Assembly: GCA_016936255.1 (NCBI GenBank)
Contig: JAFGYE010000045.1
Coordinates: 1-52,881 of the forward strand
Direction of reading: 5' to 3'
DNA length: 52,881 bases
Origin: Marinifilaceae bacterium
GTDB lineage: Bacteria > Bacteroidota > Bacteroidia > Bacteroidales > Marinifilaceae
The notes beneath the pieces were generated by a model, which ran no database searches, had not been told where the DNA came from, and worked only from the letters and a program-made list of their open reading frames with translations. Below are positions 43,021 through 52,312 of the stretch, piece by piece. The position numbers and the translations under genes were made by a program. Numbering within the stretch: the stretch's first letter is position 1; each line of letters opens with the position of its first letter.

Positions 43021-43261
43021 TTTGTACTTAGACAAATTCGTATTTGAAGTTTTTCTTTAAGGTAAATTCAAAAAGTAGGATACAAATTGGTTCGCTTTAA
43101 ATCCCATTTTTAAGATAAATTCTCAAATACTTTCTTGCATAGTAGTAGATAAATTCAATTTACTGAGCTTTCTTTATTGAGGATATTCTTTCCTGAAAAA
43201 GAATTGAACCGTGTTTCTTCCTCTTTCATAGCTTATTGACCAATAACTGTTAATAACTCAG

Positions 43262-43293
43262 ATTGATTATCATATTTTTTCTTCTTACTATTG
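43262..43293 (+). promoter_or_regulatory. Promoter of the riboswitch-nrdD transcript
   Basis: ATTG at 43262-43265 and TACTATTG at 43286-43293 are separated by 20 bp. The -7 element differs from TAnnTTTG at one position. A start site near 43300 would place the cobalamin aptamer at the very 5' end of the RNA. Confidence 0.5.
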
Positions 43294-43306
43294 TGTTGAT
43301 TTATAG

Positions 43307-43490
43307 GTTCCGAAAGGAATAATAGGGAATCACGTTTAATTCGTGAGCTGTCCCCGCAGCTGTAAGTCCTCATATTTTTGGTTTCTGAAGCCACTGTTTT
43401 ATCTCAAATGAAATGGGAAGGCAAACCAAAAGAGGACAAGCCAGAAGACCTGCCTGTAATGATTATTCGTAGCTTTCGGGAGAAAGGCAG
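43307..43490 (+). promoter_or_regulatory. Cobalamin riboswitch upstream of nrdDG
   Basis: The conserved elements occur in order: AGGGAATCACG, the GAGCTGTCCCCGCAGCTGTAAGT core, GAAGCCACTG, AATGGGAAGGC and the B12 box AGCCAGAAGACCTGCC ending near 43454. The gene controlled is the B12-independent class III ribonucleotide reductase. Downstream, AGGCAG (43485-43490) can pair with CTGCCT (43450-43455) inside the B12 box, and CTTTC/GAAAG forms a local hairpin in between, so an expression platform can be proposed. The first possible nrdD start codons fall in this leader. Confidence 0.95.
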
Positions 43491-43577
43491 AGAATGAGGA
43501 TACACAATTCGATGTATCTTCCTATTCTATATTTTCCTCAGAAGCTATCATTTTTTTCAAAATCAAAAAACAATAAA

Positions 43578-45731
43578 ATGAAAATGAATGGTAGTGTATC
43601 CGAATCTCAAATTCGGAAAAGAAACGGTCAGGTTGTTAAATTCAAGCCTGATAAAATTAAAAATGCAATCAATAAAGCATTTCAGGCAGTAGGTGAAGAG
43701 CGCGTTGAACTAATCGAATTTTGTGTCAGTCAGATCATGAAAGAGATTGATTTTTCGGGAATTCCCAATGTGGAAGAAATTCAGGATTTGGTAGAGAAAA
43801 CACTATTCAGATATGATTTGTTTGAAGTGGCGAAGGCATTTATTTTATACCGGAAACAACATGAGTTGGCTCGCGATACCAAGGAATTATTTTCCAATTT
43901 AAACTTGGTTGACGATTATTTGAATCTTCAGGACTGGAGAATAAAAGAAAGCGCGAATTCGTCATATTCTCTGCAGGGATTGAATCAACATATTTCGACC
44001 ATTGTAAGTTCACAATATTGGCTGAATAAGATTTATTCGCAGGAAATTGGAGATGCTCACAAGAAAGGAGCGTTTCACATTCACGACCTTGGATTCTTAA
44101 GTGTGTATTGTGTAGGGTGGGATCTGGAAGATCTTTTATTAACAGGTTTTAAAGGCGCATCGGGCAAATTGGTTAGCCGGCCGGCCAAACATTTTCGTAC
44201 CATTCTCGGACAAGTGGTCAATTTCTTTTATACCATGCAGGGAGAAGCCGCCGGAGCCCAGGCATTTTCGAATTTCGATACCTTATTGGCTCCCTTCATA
44301 AGGTACGATCAATTGGATGAAAATCAGATTAAACAGGCTCTTCAGGAATTTCTTTATAATATGAATGTTCCTACCCGGGTAGGTTTTCAAACGCCGTTTA
44401 CCAACGTGACCATGGATTTAAATGTTCCTAAATTTATGAGTGATCAGCCGGTAATTATTGGCGGCAAATTGATGAACGAAGTTTACGGGGATTTTCAGGT
44501 TGAGATGGATCTTTTTAATAAAATTTTTGCACAGGTGATTGAAGAAGGAGATGCCAATGGAAGTGTTTTTTCTTTCCCAATACCAACTTATAATATCACA
44601 TCCGATTTTGAATGGGATAAACCAGCGTATGAAAACATTTGGAGAATTACTGCTAAATATGGAATTCCGTACTTTTCTAATTTTGTAAATTCTGATTTGT
44701 CGCCTGATGATGTGCGAAGTATGTGTTGCAGGCTGCGTTTGGATAAACGTGAACTGGCACGACGTGGAGGAGGTCTGTTTGGTGCAAATCCGTTAACCGG
44801 TTCGGTTGGAGTGGTAACTGTAAATTTACCTCGTTTGGGCTACGAAGCAAGTAACGAAGCCGAATTCTTTAAGCGGTTGGAGCATCTGATGAATTTGGCG
44901 AAAAATAGTCTGGAGATCAAACGAAAAATGATTGAAAATTTAACGGAAAAAGGATTGTTTCCTTATTCAAAATTTTATTTGCGTCATTTGAAAAACAGGA
45001 ATGGCAAATTTTGGCAAAATCATTTTTCAACAATAGGCATTGTTGGAATGAATGAGTGTTGCCTGAATTTTATTGGAAGTGATTTGGTTTCGGAAGAAGG
45101 AAATGCTTTTGCACTTCGGATTTTTGATTTTATGAAGCAAAAACTAGTTAGTTTTCAAGAGGAAACAGGTAACATCTATAATTTGGAAGCGACTCCGGCC
45201 GAAGGAACAACCTATCGTTTGGCTCAGCTTGATACCAAAACTTACGATGATATAATTGTTGCCAATCAGGAAAACTTCCGAAAAGGGGCAGCACCTTATT
45301 ATACCAACTCTTCGCAGCTTCCGGTTGCATATACCGATGATTTATTCGAAGCTTTAACATTGCAGGACAAGTTGCAGACGCAATATACAGGAGGAACTGT
45401 GTTTCATACATTTATTGGAGAAAAACAGCTTTCTGTTGATGCCGTAAAGTTGTTGCTGCAAAAAATAACCAATAATTATCATCTCCCATATATTACCTTA
45501 TCACCTACATTTAGTATTTGCCACGAGCACGGATACATTTACGGAGAACATGAATTGTGTCCTAAATGTGCTAATTCCGGTCAACGGACGGAATGTGAAG
45601 TGTTCTCAAGAATTGTTGGTTATCTGCGTCCTATACATCAGTGGAATGATGGTAAGAGACAGGAATTTAAAGAGAGAAAATTATTTGACAAAAAGGCTCA
45701 TGTTGAGGAAGAAGAACAGGTCGTTTGCTAG
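43578..45731 (+). CDS. nrdD: Anaerobic (class III) ribonucleoside-triphosphate reductase
   Basis: About 717 residues; glycyl-radical enzyme that reduces ribonucleotides to deoxyribonucleotides without oxygen or cobalamin. The N-terminal ATP cone (IRKRNGQVVKFKPDKI) gives allosteric control, the SMCCRLRLD segment carries active-site cysteines, CHEHG and CPKC form the C-terminal metal site, and the radical Gly is in RIVGYLRP. I chose ATG 43578, just before the ATP cone. An ATG at 43494 would place 28 unrelated residues in the riboswitch leader. The upstream cobalamin riboswitch implies repression by B12, so a B12-dependent class II reductase probably exists elsewhere. nrdG follows after 29 bp. 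Confidence 0.96.
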   Translation: MKMNGSVSESQIRKRNGQVVKFKPDKIKNAINKAFQAVGEERVELIEFCVSQIMKEIDFSGIPNVEEIQDLVEKTLFRYDLFEVAKAFILYRKQHELARDTKELFSNLNLVDDYLNLQDWRIKESANSSYSLQGLNQHISTIVSSQYWLNKIYSQEIGDAHKKGAFHIHDLGFLSVYCVGWDLEDLLLTGFKGASGKLVSRPAKHFRTILGQVVNFFYTMQGEAAGAQAFSNFDTLLAPFIRYDQLDENQIKQALQEFLYNMNVPTRVGFQTPFTNVTMDLNVPKFMSDQPVIIGGKLMNEVYGDFQVEMDLFNKIFAQVIEEGDANGSVFSFPIPTYNITSDFEWDKPAYENIWRITAKYGIPYFSNFVNSDLSPDDVRSMCCRLRLDKRELARRGGGLFGANPLTGSVGVVTVNLPRLGYEASNEAEFFKRLEHLMNLAKNSLEIKRKMIENLTEKGLFPYSKFYLRHLKNRNGKFWQNHFSTIGIVGMNECCLNFIGSDLVSEEGNAFALRIFDFMKQKLVSFQEETGNIYNLEATPAEGTTYRLAQLDTKTYDDIIVANQENFRKGAAPYYTNSSQLPVAYTDDLFEALTLQDKLQTQYTGGTVFHTFIGEKQLSVDAVKLLLQKITNNYHLPYITLSPTFSICHEHGYIYGEHELCPKCANSGQRTECEVFSRIVGYLRPIHQWNDGKRQEFKERKLFDKKAHVEEEEQVVC

Positions 45732-45760
45732 CTGATTTTTCACCATCTTAATTTATTTCA

Positions 45761-46471
45761 ATGCAAATATCAGGATTTATAAAGAACAGCTTAATTGATT
45801 ATCCTGGAAAGGTATCTTCGGTGATTTTCACTCAAGCTTGTAATATGGCATGTAGGTTTTGTCACAATTGGGAGCTGATTTCGAAATATCACCCAATGGG
45901 AGATTCAGTTGGTGAAACTGAGGTGTTGAATTATTTAAAAAAAGCGAAGGGATTTATTGATGCCCTTGTTATTACCGGAGGTGAACCAACGGTTCAGTCA
46001 GATTTGGTCGCATTTATACGTAAAGTGAAGGAATTGGGACTATTTGTAAAATTAGATACGAATGGAACCAATCCCAAGCTTTTAAGAATCCTGATGCAGC
46101 AGAATCTGATTGATTATGTGGCAATGGATTTGAAGACTGTGCCTGAATTATCTGCATATAAAGGAATTGTTGGAAATCAGTTTACAGAAATTCAACTGAT
46201 GAATGTGAAAAAGTCGATTGCTATTCTCAAAGATTCGCCGATTGATGTTGAGTTTAGAACAACACTAATTCGTGAGTGTCATTCCGAAGCCGATATTCGT
46301 AAAATGTGCGAAGTGCTTAAAGGAGATTACAAATATACTTTACAGTCGTTTTCACCCGTAAAAGTATTGGATTTATCTTTTTCAAATTATTCAGGCTATA
46401 CTCATTTGGAGGTAGAAGAGATCATTAAATCTAACCAAGATTTAAATGGCAATATCAGCCAGATTGGTTAA
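45761..46471 (+). CDS. nrdG: Anaerobic ribonucleotide reductase-activating protein (radical SAM)
   Basis: A 236-residue radical SAM protein that generates the glycyl radical on NrdD. The cluster motif CX3CX2C is Cys27, Cys31 and Cys34 (QACNMACRFCHN), followed by VITGGEP. It is longer than proteobacterial NrdG (about 155 residues) and matches the pflA-like form found with many anaerobic reductases. It lies 29 bp after nrdD and before a strong terminator. Confidence 0.95.
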   Translation: MQISGFIKNSLIDYPGKVSSVIFTQACNMACRFCHNWELISKYHPMGDSVGETEVLNYLKKAKGFIDALVITGGEPTVQSDLVAFIRKVKELGLFVKLDTNGTNPKLLRILMQQNLIDYVAMDLKTVPELSAYKGIVGNQFTEIQLMNVKKSIAILKDSPIDVEFRTTLIRECHSEADIRKMCEVLKGDYKYTLQSFSPVKVLDLSFSNYSGYTHLEVEEIIKSNQDLNGNISQIG

Positions 46472-46499
46472 TTGATATAAGTTTTTTTAGTTTGTGGTT

Positions 46500-46540
46500 A
46501 ATCCCCCGCCGTAAGGGAATATCCTTTGGGTGGGGGATTT
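46500..46540. terminator. Strong bidirectional terminator between nrdG and biotin carrier gene
   Basis: AATCCCCC at 46500-46507 pairs with GGGGGATT at 46532-46539, flanked inside by the weaker GCC/GGG match, and an ATT/T run follows. It lies between the convergent nrdDG and carboxylase operons and can serve both. Confidence 0.88.
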
Positions 46541-46555
46541 AACTAATTGCCAAAA

Positions 46556-47068
46556 CTAGTCTATTTCGATTAAAACCTGATTGGACATTACACTATCGCC
46601 GTCTTTAACCAGAATTTTTGATATTGTACCATCTTGCGCGGCCAATATCTGATTCTGCATTTTCATTGCTTCGAGCAACACCAGAGGACTTCCTTTTTCA
46701 ACTATACATCCTTCAGATGTTAATACCTCTGTAATTTTGCCCGGCATAGGAGCAAGTAAATTACAATTGGGTTTGATGAGATTATTTTTACGAAGTTTCT
46801 CTTTTCTTTGAAAAGTAGCTTCGGTATCAATTGTAAAGTTATAGGTGTTTCCGTTTACTAATACAGTACATTTATTCTGTTTTAATTCAACGATTTCACC
46901 AATGAAATTTTTGTCTTTGTATTGAATGATAAATTCATTGTCTTTTTCTTTTATTGTAAATCTCTCGTTTTTTGACCGGGAAGAAAGTACCTGATAGTTT
47001 TGTGTTTTTAAGCTGTACGATTGATCTCCGGAAAGCACAAAGTTCTTGTTTTTTTTAAGTGTAATCAT
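46556..47068 (-). CDS. Biotin carboxyl carrier protein subunit
   Basis: A 170-residue carrier with a C-terminal biotinyl domain. The biotin attachment motif is EAMKMQ with Lys136; APMPGKI precedes it as usual. The N-terminal 95 residues are a beta-rich adaptor domain. It starts 2 bp after the biotin carboxylase gene and is the last gene of the carboxylase operon. The carried carboxyl group is passed to the beta subunit encoded upstream. Confidence 0.93.
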   Translation of the reverse strand: MITLKKNKNFVLSGDQSYSLKTQNYQVLSSRSKNERFTIKEKDNEFIIQYKDKNFIGEIVELKQNKCTVLVNGNTYNFTIDTEATFQRKEKLRKNNLIKPNCNLLAPMPGKITEVLTSEGCIVEKGSPLVLLEAMKMQNQILAAQDGTISKILVKDGDSVMSNQVLIEID

Positions 47069-47070
47069 GG

Positions 47071-48558
47071 CTAAAAAAGTTTATTTCTCATTTTAGTAGC
47101 CCACGCGGAATCCTCCTTGTGAGTCAAATTACTTTCGATTTTTTGTTTCTCGTTTAAATAAGCCTGAAGAGCCATTATGGCTGCAGCTTTTTCTTCATCC
47201 TGTTCCTGAAAGAAAGGTTTATCAAGTTTTTCTGATATAAACGATGTGTTGTATGATCCATTGATAAAATCGGGATGATTGAGCACCAGTTTAAAAAATG
47301 GAATTGTTGTTTTTACACCTTTTATTACCGTGTTTTCAATTACCGCTAAAGCATGCTTAATGGCTTCTTGTCTGTTATCTCCCGTAATGATCAATTTAGT
47401 AATCATAGAATCGTAACTGGGAGGAATTAATTTGCCGTTTTCAAAACCTGTATCAACACGCAGGAAACTGCATTCAGGAAATTCCATTCTATCAATAATT
47501 CCCGGATTAGGAGAAAAATCGGCTTGCACATCTTCGGCATTAATACGCAATTCAATTGCCCAGCCTTTTCTTTGAATATCGCCTTGTTGAAGTTCCAGTT
47601 TTTCACCAACAGCTGTTTTAATCTGTTGCTCAATCAAGTCGATTCCGGTTATTGCCTCGGTAATTGGATGCTCTACCTGCACTCTGGTATTCATTTCCAG
47701 AAAATAGAAACGATTATCTTTGTCCAATAAGAATTCTACCGTACCTAGTGTGTGGTAATTAATTTTCCGACAAAGATAAAGAGCCATTTCTCCCATTTTA
47801 TTTCTCAAATCATCGGAAACAGCAACAGAGGGAGCTTCCTCCATTAATTTCTGATGTTTGCGCTGAATGGAACATTCACGTTCGAATAAATGAATGGCAT
47901 TTCCATGCTGGTCGGCCAATACCTGTATTTCGATGTGTTTAGGACTTTCAATGTACTTTTCGATTAACAAAGAGTCGTCGTTAAAAGCTGATTTGGCTTC
48001 GTTTGTAACCAATTTGTACATCAGTTCCAGTTCATCAGCCGAACGGACAATGCGCATTCCTTTGCCGCCACCTCCGGCAACGGCTTTCATAATCACCGGA
48101 TAGCCAATTTGTTCCACCCAGGCTTTTGCATCGTAAAAATTAGTAATGTTTGTAGTGCTGCCAGCCAAAACGGGGATTCCGCTTTTTTGAGCAATATTGC
48201 GGGCCATCCCTTTGTTTCCCATCGTATAGATGGCTTTTTCGCTTGGGCCGATAAACAGAATTCCTTCATCTTTGCATCTGCTTGCCAAATAAGGCGATTC
48301 GGAAAGAAAACCATAGCCCGGATGAATGGCTTCGATTTGGTGTTCTTTTGCCAGACGAATTAGTTCTTCGGCATTTAAGAAAATGGATCCGTTTGGATTT
48401 TCTTCAAGAGTAATAATTTCATCGGCAAAGTCGAGATACAAAGCATTTGCCTCTCTGTTTGTCTGAATACAATACACTAAAACCCCCATTTTTGTGGCTG
48501 TTTTTGCAATTCTAATTGCAATTTCACCACGGTTTGCGATTAATATTGATTTGATCAT
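47071..48558 (-). CDS. Biotin carboxylase subunit of acyl-CoA carboxylase
   Basis: A 495-residue ATP-grasp enzyme that carboxylates biotin using bicarbonate and ATP. Visible landmarks are ILIANRGEIAIRI at the N-terminus, GYGFLSE, MKAVAGGGGKGMRIV (ATP-binding glycine loop), ECSIQRKHQK and FLEMNTRVQVEHPITE. It is about 45 residues longer than AccC of E. coli. Its position between a carboxyltransferase gene and a carrier gene indicates a dedicated acyl-CoA carboxylase, not the fatty-acid enzyme, which usually has separate accB/accC/accA/accD genes. Confidence 0.95.
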   Translation of the reverse strand: MIKSILIANRGEIAIRIAKTATKMGVLVYCIQTNREANALYLDFADEIITLEENPNGSIFLNAEELIRLAKEHQIEAIHPGYGFLSESPYLASRCKDEGILFIGPSEKAIYTMGNKGMARNIAQKSGIPVLAGSTTNITNFYDAKAWVEQIGYPVIMKAVAGGGGKGMRIVRSADELELMYKLVTNEAKSAFNDDSLLIEKYIESPKHIEIQVLADQHGNAIHLFERECSIQRKHQKLMEEAPSVAVSDDLRNKMGEMALYLCRKINYHTLGTVEFLLDKDNRFYFLEMNTRVQVEHPITEAITGIDLIEQQIKTAVGEKLELQQGDIQRKGWAIELRINAEDVQADFSPNPGIIDRMEFPECSFLRVDTGFENGKLIPPSYDSMITKLIITGDNRQEAIKHALAVIENTVIKGVKTTIPFFKLVLNHPDFINGSYNTSFISEKLDKPFFQEQDEEKAAAIMALQAYLNEKQKIESNLTHKEDSAWATKMRNKLF

Positions 48559-48589
48559 TTTTAAGATATCAGTTCAAATTTGTTTGTAT

Positions 48590-50131
48590 TTAAAGAGGAA
48601 TATTTCCGTGCTTTTTAGCAATTTTCTCCATGTATTTGTTTTCCAGAGCTTCGAAAGCGGAAATTAATTTTTTACGTGTGTTGGCGGGTTCAATTACTTC
48701 GTCAACATATCCTTTTTCATCAGCAATGTATGGATTGGCAATATTTTCCTTGTAGTCAGCAATTAATTTTGCTTTTAGTTCATCGGTATTTTTCGATTGG
48801 ATTAGTTCTTTTCGATGAAGGATTTTTACTGCACCTTCGGGACCCATAACGGCAATTTCGGCAGTAGGCCAGGCAAAATTAAAATCTCCTCCCATATTTT
48901 TACTGTTCATCACAATATAAGCTCCGCCGTAAGCTTTTCTTACTATTACTGTTATTTTAGGAACAGAAGATTCGCTGAATGCATACAATAATTTTGCACC
49001 GTGCCGGATAATTCCGGAATGTTCCTGATTGCTGCCAGGTAAAAAGCCGGGGACATCTTCCAGAACCAAAATAGGAATATTGAAAGCATCGCAGAAACGA
49101 ACAAAACGGGCGGCTTTCTCTGCCGAATTAATGTCCAGAACTCCGGCTAAAACCTTAGGCTGATTGGCAACTAATCCTATTACTTTGTTTTGAAGGCGTG
49201 CAAATCCTATGATGATATTACCGGCAAAATTTTCAGATATTTCGAAAAAACTGTTCTTATCTGTAATATTGTTGATAATATCCAGCATATCGTAAGGAAT
49301 GTTGGCCTCTTCAGGGATAATTACACCAAGTTTTTGGGGATTATTAGGAGCTAAAGCTTCTTGAGCCGATACAGGAGGAAAGTCTACATTGTTAGAGGGT
49401 AAATACTGCAATAATTTTCGAACCCCCAAAAGAGTATGTTCTTCATCATCGTAAACAAAATGAGCAACCCCACTTTTGGAACCATGTATATCCGCACCTC
49501 CTAAATCTTCTGAATTTATTTCTTCATTTAAGACTTCTTTTACGATCTCCGGACCGGTTACAAACATGTATGCAGTTTGTCTGGTCATAAAAATAAAATC
49601 GGTAAGAGCCGGAGAATAAACGGCACCACCGGTAGCAGGTCCAAGTATGACTGAAATTTGAGGAATTACACCTGATGCTTTTACATTGCGGTGGAAAATT
49701 CCGGCATATCCTGCTAAACTTGCCACACCTTCCTGTATTCTTGCTCCGCCGGAATCAATTAGTCCGATTATTGGATGCCCCATACTTAAGGCCATGTCTT
49801 GAACTTTCATGATTTTGGCGGCATGAACAGATCCCAGTGAACCTCCCATAAATGTAAAATCCTGAGCGAAGGCAAATACTTTGCGACCGTTTATTTTGCC
49901 ATGTCCGCAAATTACACCGTCTCCATATATGTTCGTTTCTATGTTGCCTGAAGGTTTAACAAATGCGTCTATTTCCTCAAAACTGTTTTCGTCGAACAGC
50001 AATTCAATTCTTTCTTTGGCAGTTAGTTTTCCCTTTTTGTGTTGTTTCGAGAAATATTCCCAATTGTATTGTGCTGCTAACTGTTCTTGTCGGCTTGTAT
50101 ATTTTTGAAATGGTATTCTGTTGTCTTTCAT
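48590..50131 (-). CDS. Acyl-CoA carboxylase beta subunit (probable propionyl-CoA carboxylase)
   Basis: A 513-residue carboxyltransferase of the PccB/MmdA family that moves the carboxyl group between biotin and acyl-CoA. Crotonase-like halves are visible, with DFTFMGGSLG, GLIDSGGARIQEGV, GPATGGAVYSPA in the first and DVPGFLPG, RKAYGGAYIVM in the second. With the adjacent carboxylase and carrier genes it would interconvert propionyl-CoA and methylmalonyl-CoA, the latter made by a B12-dependent mutase. A decarboxylating MmdA role is less likely because a biotin carboxylase gene accompanies it and no sodium-pump subunits are seen. Confidence 0.93.
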   Translation of the reverse strand: MKDNRIPFQKYTSRQEQLAAQYNWEYFSKQHKKGKLTAKERIELLFDENSFEEIDAFVKPSGNIETNIYGDGVICGHGKINGRKVFAFAQDFTFMGGSLGSVHAAKIMKVQDMALSMGHPIIGLIDSGGARIQEGVASLAGYAGIFHRNVKASGVIPQISVILGPATGGAVYSPALTDFIFMTRQTAYMFVTGPEIVKEVLNEEINSEDLGGADIHGSKSGVAHFVYDDEEHTLLGVRKLLQYLPSNNVDFPPVSAQEALAPNNPQKLGVIIPEEANIPYDMLDIINNITDKNSFFEISENFAGNIIIGFARLQNKVIGLVANQPKVLAGVLDINSAEKAARFVRFCDAFNIPILVLEDVPGFLPGSNQEHSGIIRHGAKLLYAFSESSVPKITVIVRKAYGGAYIVMNSKNMGGDFNFAWPTAEIAVMGPEGAVKILHRKELIQSKNTDELKAKLIADYKENIANPYIADEKGYVDEVIEPANTRKKLISAFEALENKYMEKIAKKHGNIPL

Positions 50132-50192
50132 TATTTTTAGTTGTAAAATTTAAATGAATTCATTGTGAGCATATTTTCCAAATAAATAGAAT

Positions 50193-51848
50193 TTAGGTAA
50201 AAAGTAATACCAGTACTTGTGCGAGTAAAACCCGTAAGAACATGACCAAAGGGTATACAGTGGCGTAAGCAGTCGATTGTGCCTGAATCGGAGCGATTGA
50301 ATTGGCAAATTCTAAAGCTGGAGGATCGGTCATGGATCCGGCCAGTAAACCACAAATAGTGAGGTAATTGATTTTTAGGGTATGAGCAATAACGGCAACG
50401 ATAAGGAGAGGAATAAAGGTGATGGCAAAGCCATAAAGCATCCAGATGTAACCTTCGTTTAGAAGCGTTTGTACAAAATATTTCCCCGACGAAATTCCTA
50501 CACATGCCAGAAAGAGAACAATACCCAGTTCCCTGATAAACAGATTGGCACTTGGAGTCATGTAAAAATCAAGTTTACCAATTCTGCCTTTGTGCCCAAG
50601 TATAAGAGCAATTAATAGTGGTCCGCCTGCCAAACCAAGCTTGGCAGGTGCAGGAAGGCCGTGAATATTTATCGGAAGCAAGCCAATAATAACACCTAGT
50701 AATATTCCCAGAAAAATGGGGAGGATATTAGGGTGTGATAGTTCTTTTACAGAGTTGCCAAGCAGAGAGGCAACTTTAATCAGAGCTTTTTTTTCTCCTA
50801 CAATACGTACGGTGTCACCAAATTCAATACTATCTTCTTCCTTCGGCATTAACTCAATACCATTTCTGTAGATTCTGGTAATGTTTACAGGGAATTGGCG
50901 TGAGATCCCAATTTGCTTTATACTTTTTCCCGCCAGCTTTTTATTGGTGATCATCACTTGTTTCATTCCAAGTTTACCAGACACCTCAACATCTTTGGTT
51001 GTATTTATTTTGCCCAAATTAAGTTGAATGAATTTAAAATTTGCTTCTACCGATACTCCATAAAGAACATCTCCTTTTTCAAGAACTGTTTCGGAATCGG
51101 CAGCCATAAAATCATCGTTTCGTTTAATTCTTGAGAGAACAAAATTACTACTGCAGGTATCTTTCAGAAAAAGCATGCTTTTGCCAAAAAGGTTTTGGTT
51201 GGTAACCTCAACATTTATGGCAATTGGTTTTCCATCGAGGCCGGTAATTTCTTTATTGTATCGTTCTTCTTCCTGTTTTACATTGATTTTGAAAATTACA
51301 CGCAGTAATATCATGCTGATAATGATTCCAAAAATTCCGAACGGATAAGCAACAGCATAGCCCATGCCCGCAATTTCGATATTTTCGCTTGCGCCCATAA
51401 CATCGCCAATGGTTTGCTGAGCAGCACCTAAACTAGGAGTATTGGTAATAGCTCCGCACATAATTCCGGTGATCACGGAAGTGGGAACATCGAAAATAAA
51501 TTTTATGGCAACAGCAATAAAGAAACCTGAAATAACAATTCCTGAAGCGAGCAGGTTAATCTTTAATCCATTATTTTTAAGTGAAGTGATAAAGCGTGGC
51601 CCCACCTCTAAACCAATGGAATAAACAAATAATATCAAGCCAAATTCTTTAATAAAGTGCAATACGTGTGCATCGGTAGCAGCACCCAAATGACCAATTA
51701 ACAGACCGGAAAACAGTATGCCTGCAATGCCCAATTTAATTTTGAAAAACCTTAGTTTTCCAAATAGAATACCTAAAACAGCGGCCAGACAAATGATGAC
51801 AATTGTAGATGCTGTTCCTGGTGTAGTTAATAGTTCTATAAAGTTCAT
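50193..51848 (-). CDS. AspT/YidE-family transporter with two RCK_C domains
   Basis: A 551-residue inner-membrane transporter. Two five- to six-helix halves flank two central cytoplasmic RCK_C (TrkA_C) domains (about residues 195-370). NTPSLGAAQQTIGD in the first half and GSMTDPPALEFANS in the second are the matching half-repeat motifs of the aspartate:alanine exchanger family. The substrate is probably a dicarboxylate or amino acid; context with propionyl-CoA carboxylase suggests an organic acid, but that is inference. It starts 61 bp before the carboxylase beta gene in the direction of transcription, so all four may be one operon. A B12 riboswitch lies about 470 bp upstream. Confidence 0.9.
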   Translation of the reverse strand: MNFIELLTTPGTASTIVIICLAAVLGILFGKLRFFKIKLGIAGILFSGLLIGHLGAATDAHVLHFIKEFGLILFVYSIGLEVGPRFITSLKNNGLKINLLASGIVISGFFIAVAIKFIFDVPTSVITGIMCGAITNTPSLGAAQQTIGDVMGASENIEIAGMGYAVAYPFGIFGIIISMILLRVIFKINVKQEEERYNKEITGLDGKPIAINVEVTNQNLFGKSMLFLKDTCSSNFVLSRIKRNDDFMAADSETVLEKGDVLYGVSVEANFKFIQLNLGKINTTKDVEVSGKLGMKQVMITNKKLAGKSIKQIGISRQFPVNITRIYRNGIELMPKEEDSIEFGDTVRIVGEKKALIKVASLLGNSVKELSHPNILPIFLGILLGVIIGLLPINIHGLPAPAKLGLAGGPLLIALILGHKGRIGKLDFYMTPSANLFIRELGIVLFLACVGISSGKYFVQTLLNEGYIWMLYGFAITFIPLLIVAVIAHTLKINYLTICGLLAGSMTDPPALEFANSIAPIQAQSTAYATVYPLVMFLRVLLAQVLVLLFT

Positions 51849-51929
51849 GTTGAATTATTGGTGTTTTAAACGATATGGTCTCAAAAGAAGATCATTTTTT
51901 AGTAAGAAATAAAGGGATATGAAAAGAGC

Positions 51930-52006
51930 CGGAACTCCCATCTACCTTGATACGAAGTCAGGATATTATGAATTGGCAAATGAAAGTGCCGGCTCAACTT
52001 AATTGA
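51930..52006 (-). terminator. Terminator-like hairpin between small ORF and transporter gene
   Basis: GAGCCGGAACT and AGTGCCGGCTC at the two ends of this interval pair over 11 positions with one mismatch, enclosing about 55 bases. On the minus strand the right-hand arm is followed by TTTTC. It lies after the 46-codon frame controlled by the riboswitch and before the transporter gene, so it may end that short transcript or make it partly read through. Confidence 0.6.
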
Positions 52007-52025
52007 TCCAAAGGCTGGTCAGGAA

Positions 52026-52166
52026 TCAATAAGGAATGTTATAAACTTGTTGAAAGGGGAATAAAATATTCTTTTCGGAATGATTAGTTGTAAAGCCAAA
52101 ATACATGTCGTATTTAGTCTTAACTGTTTTCTCCATTTCGCGAGGAGTGCTGCTTACTTTTTGCAT
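52026..52166 (-). CDS. Putative 46-residue protein in a cobalamin-riboswitch transcript
   Basis: The only convincing frame between the riboswitch and the terminator-like hairpin. It begins MQKVSSTPREMEKTVKTKYD and ends with a Phe/Tyr/Gln-rich stretch (FPFQQVYNIPY). The protein is soluble, with a basic N-terminal half, an aromatic C-terminus, no Cys, and no signal peptide. The AT-rich upstream sequence lacks a Shine-Dalgarno, normal for the phylum. I recognise no family. Support comes from its position: promoter, aptamer, frame and terminator occur in the right order, spacing and strand. It could be a B12-regulated microprotein, a leader peptide or a decayed gene. Confidence 0.5.
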   Translation of the reverse strand: MQKVSSTPREMEKTVKTKYDMYFGFTTNHSEKNILFPFQQVYNIPY

Positions 52167-52231
52167 AACAATACATTTTAAATGGTAAAACTGTATGCTT
52201 TGCGTTAATCAATAAAAAAACAGGAATAATA

Positions 52232-52255
52232 GAATTAAAAAGGAACTTTTAATTC
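52232..52255 (-). promoter_or_regulatory. AT-rich hairpin in the leader downstream of the minus-strand riboswitch
   Basis: GAATTAAAA (52232-52240) and TTTTAATTC (52247-52255) are perfect inverted copies with a six-base loop. The hairpin lies between the riboswitch and the 46-codon frame and could belong to the expression platform. Confidence 0.5.
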
Positions 52256-52312
52256 ACTAGCGAGTCCTGATTTTTAGCTTTATGTCGCGAAAGCATCAAT
52301 CTAATTAAATAA

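Noticed and set aside
43494-43577. Extension of nrdD upstream to an ATG at 43494
   Set aside because: It would code through the riboswitch leader, and the extra residues do not resemble NrdD; the ATP cone begins right after the ATG at 43578.
48590-50131. Methylmalonyl-CoA decarboxylase alpha subunit instead of carboxylase beta
   Set aside because: No sodium-pump subunits are present, and a biotin carboxylase gene sits in the same operon, which fits ATP-dependent carboxylation.
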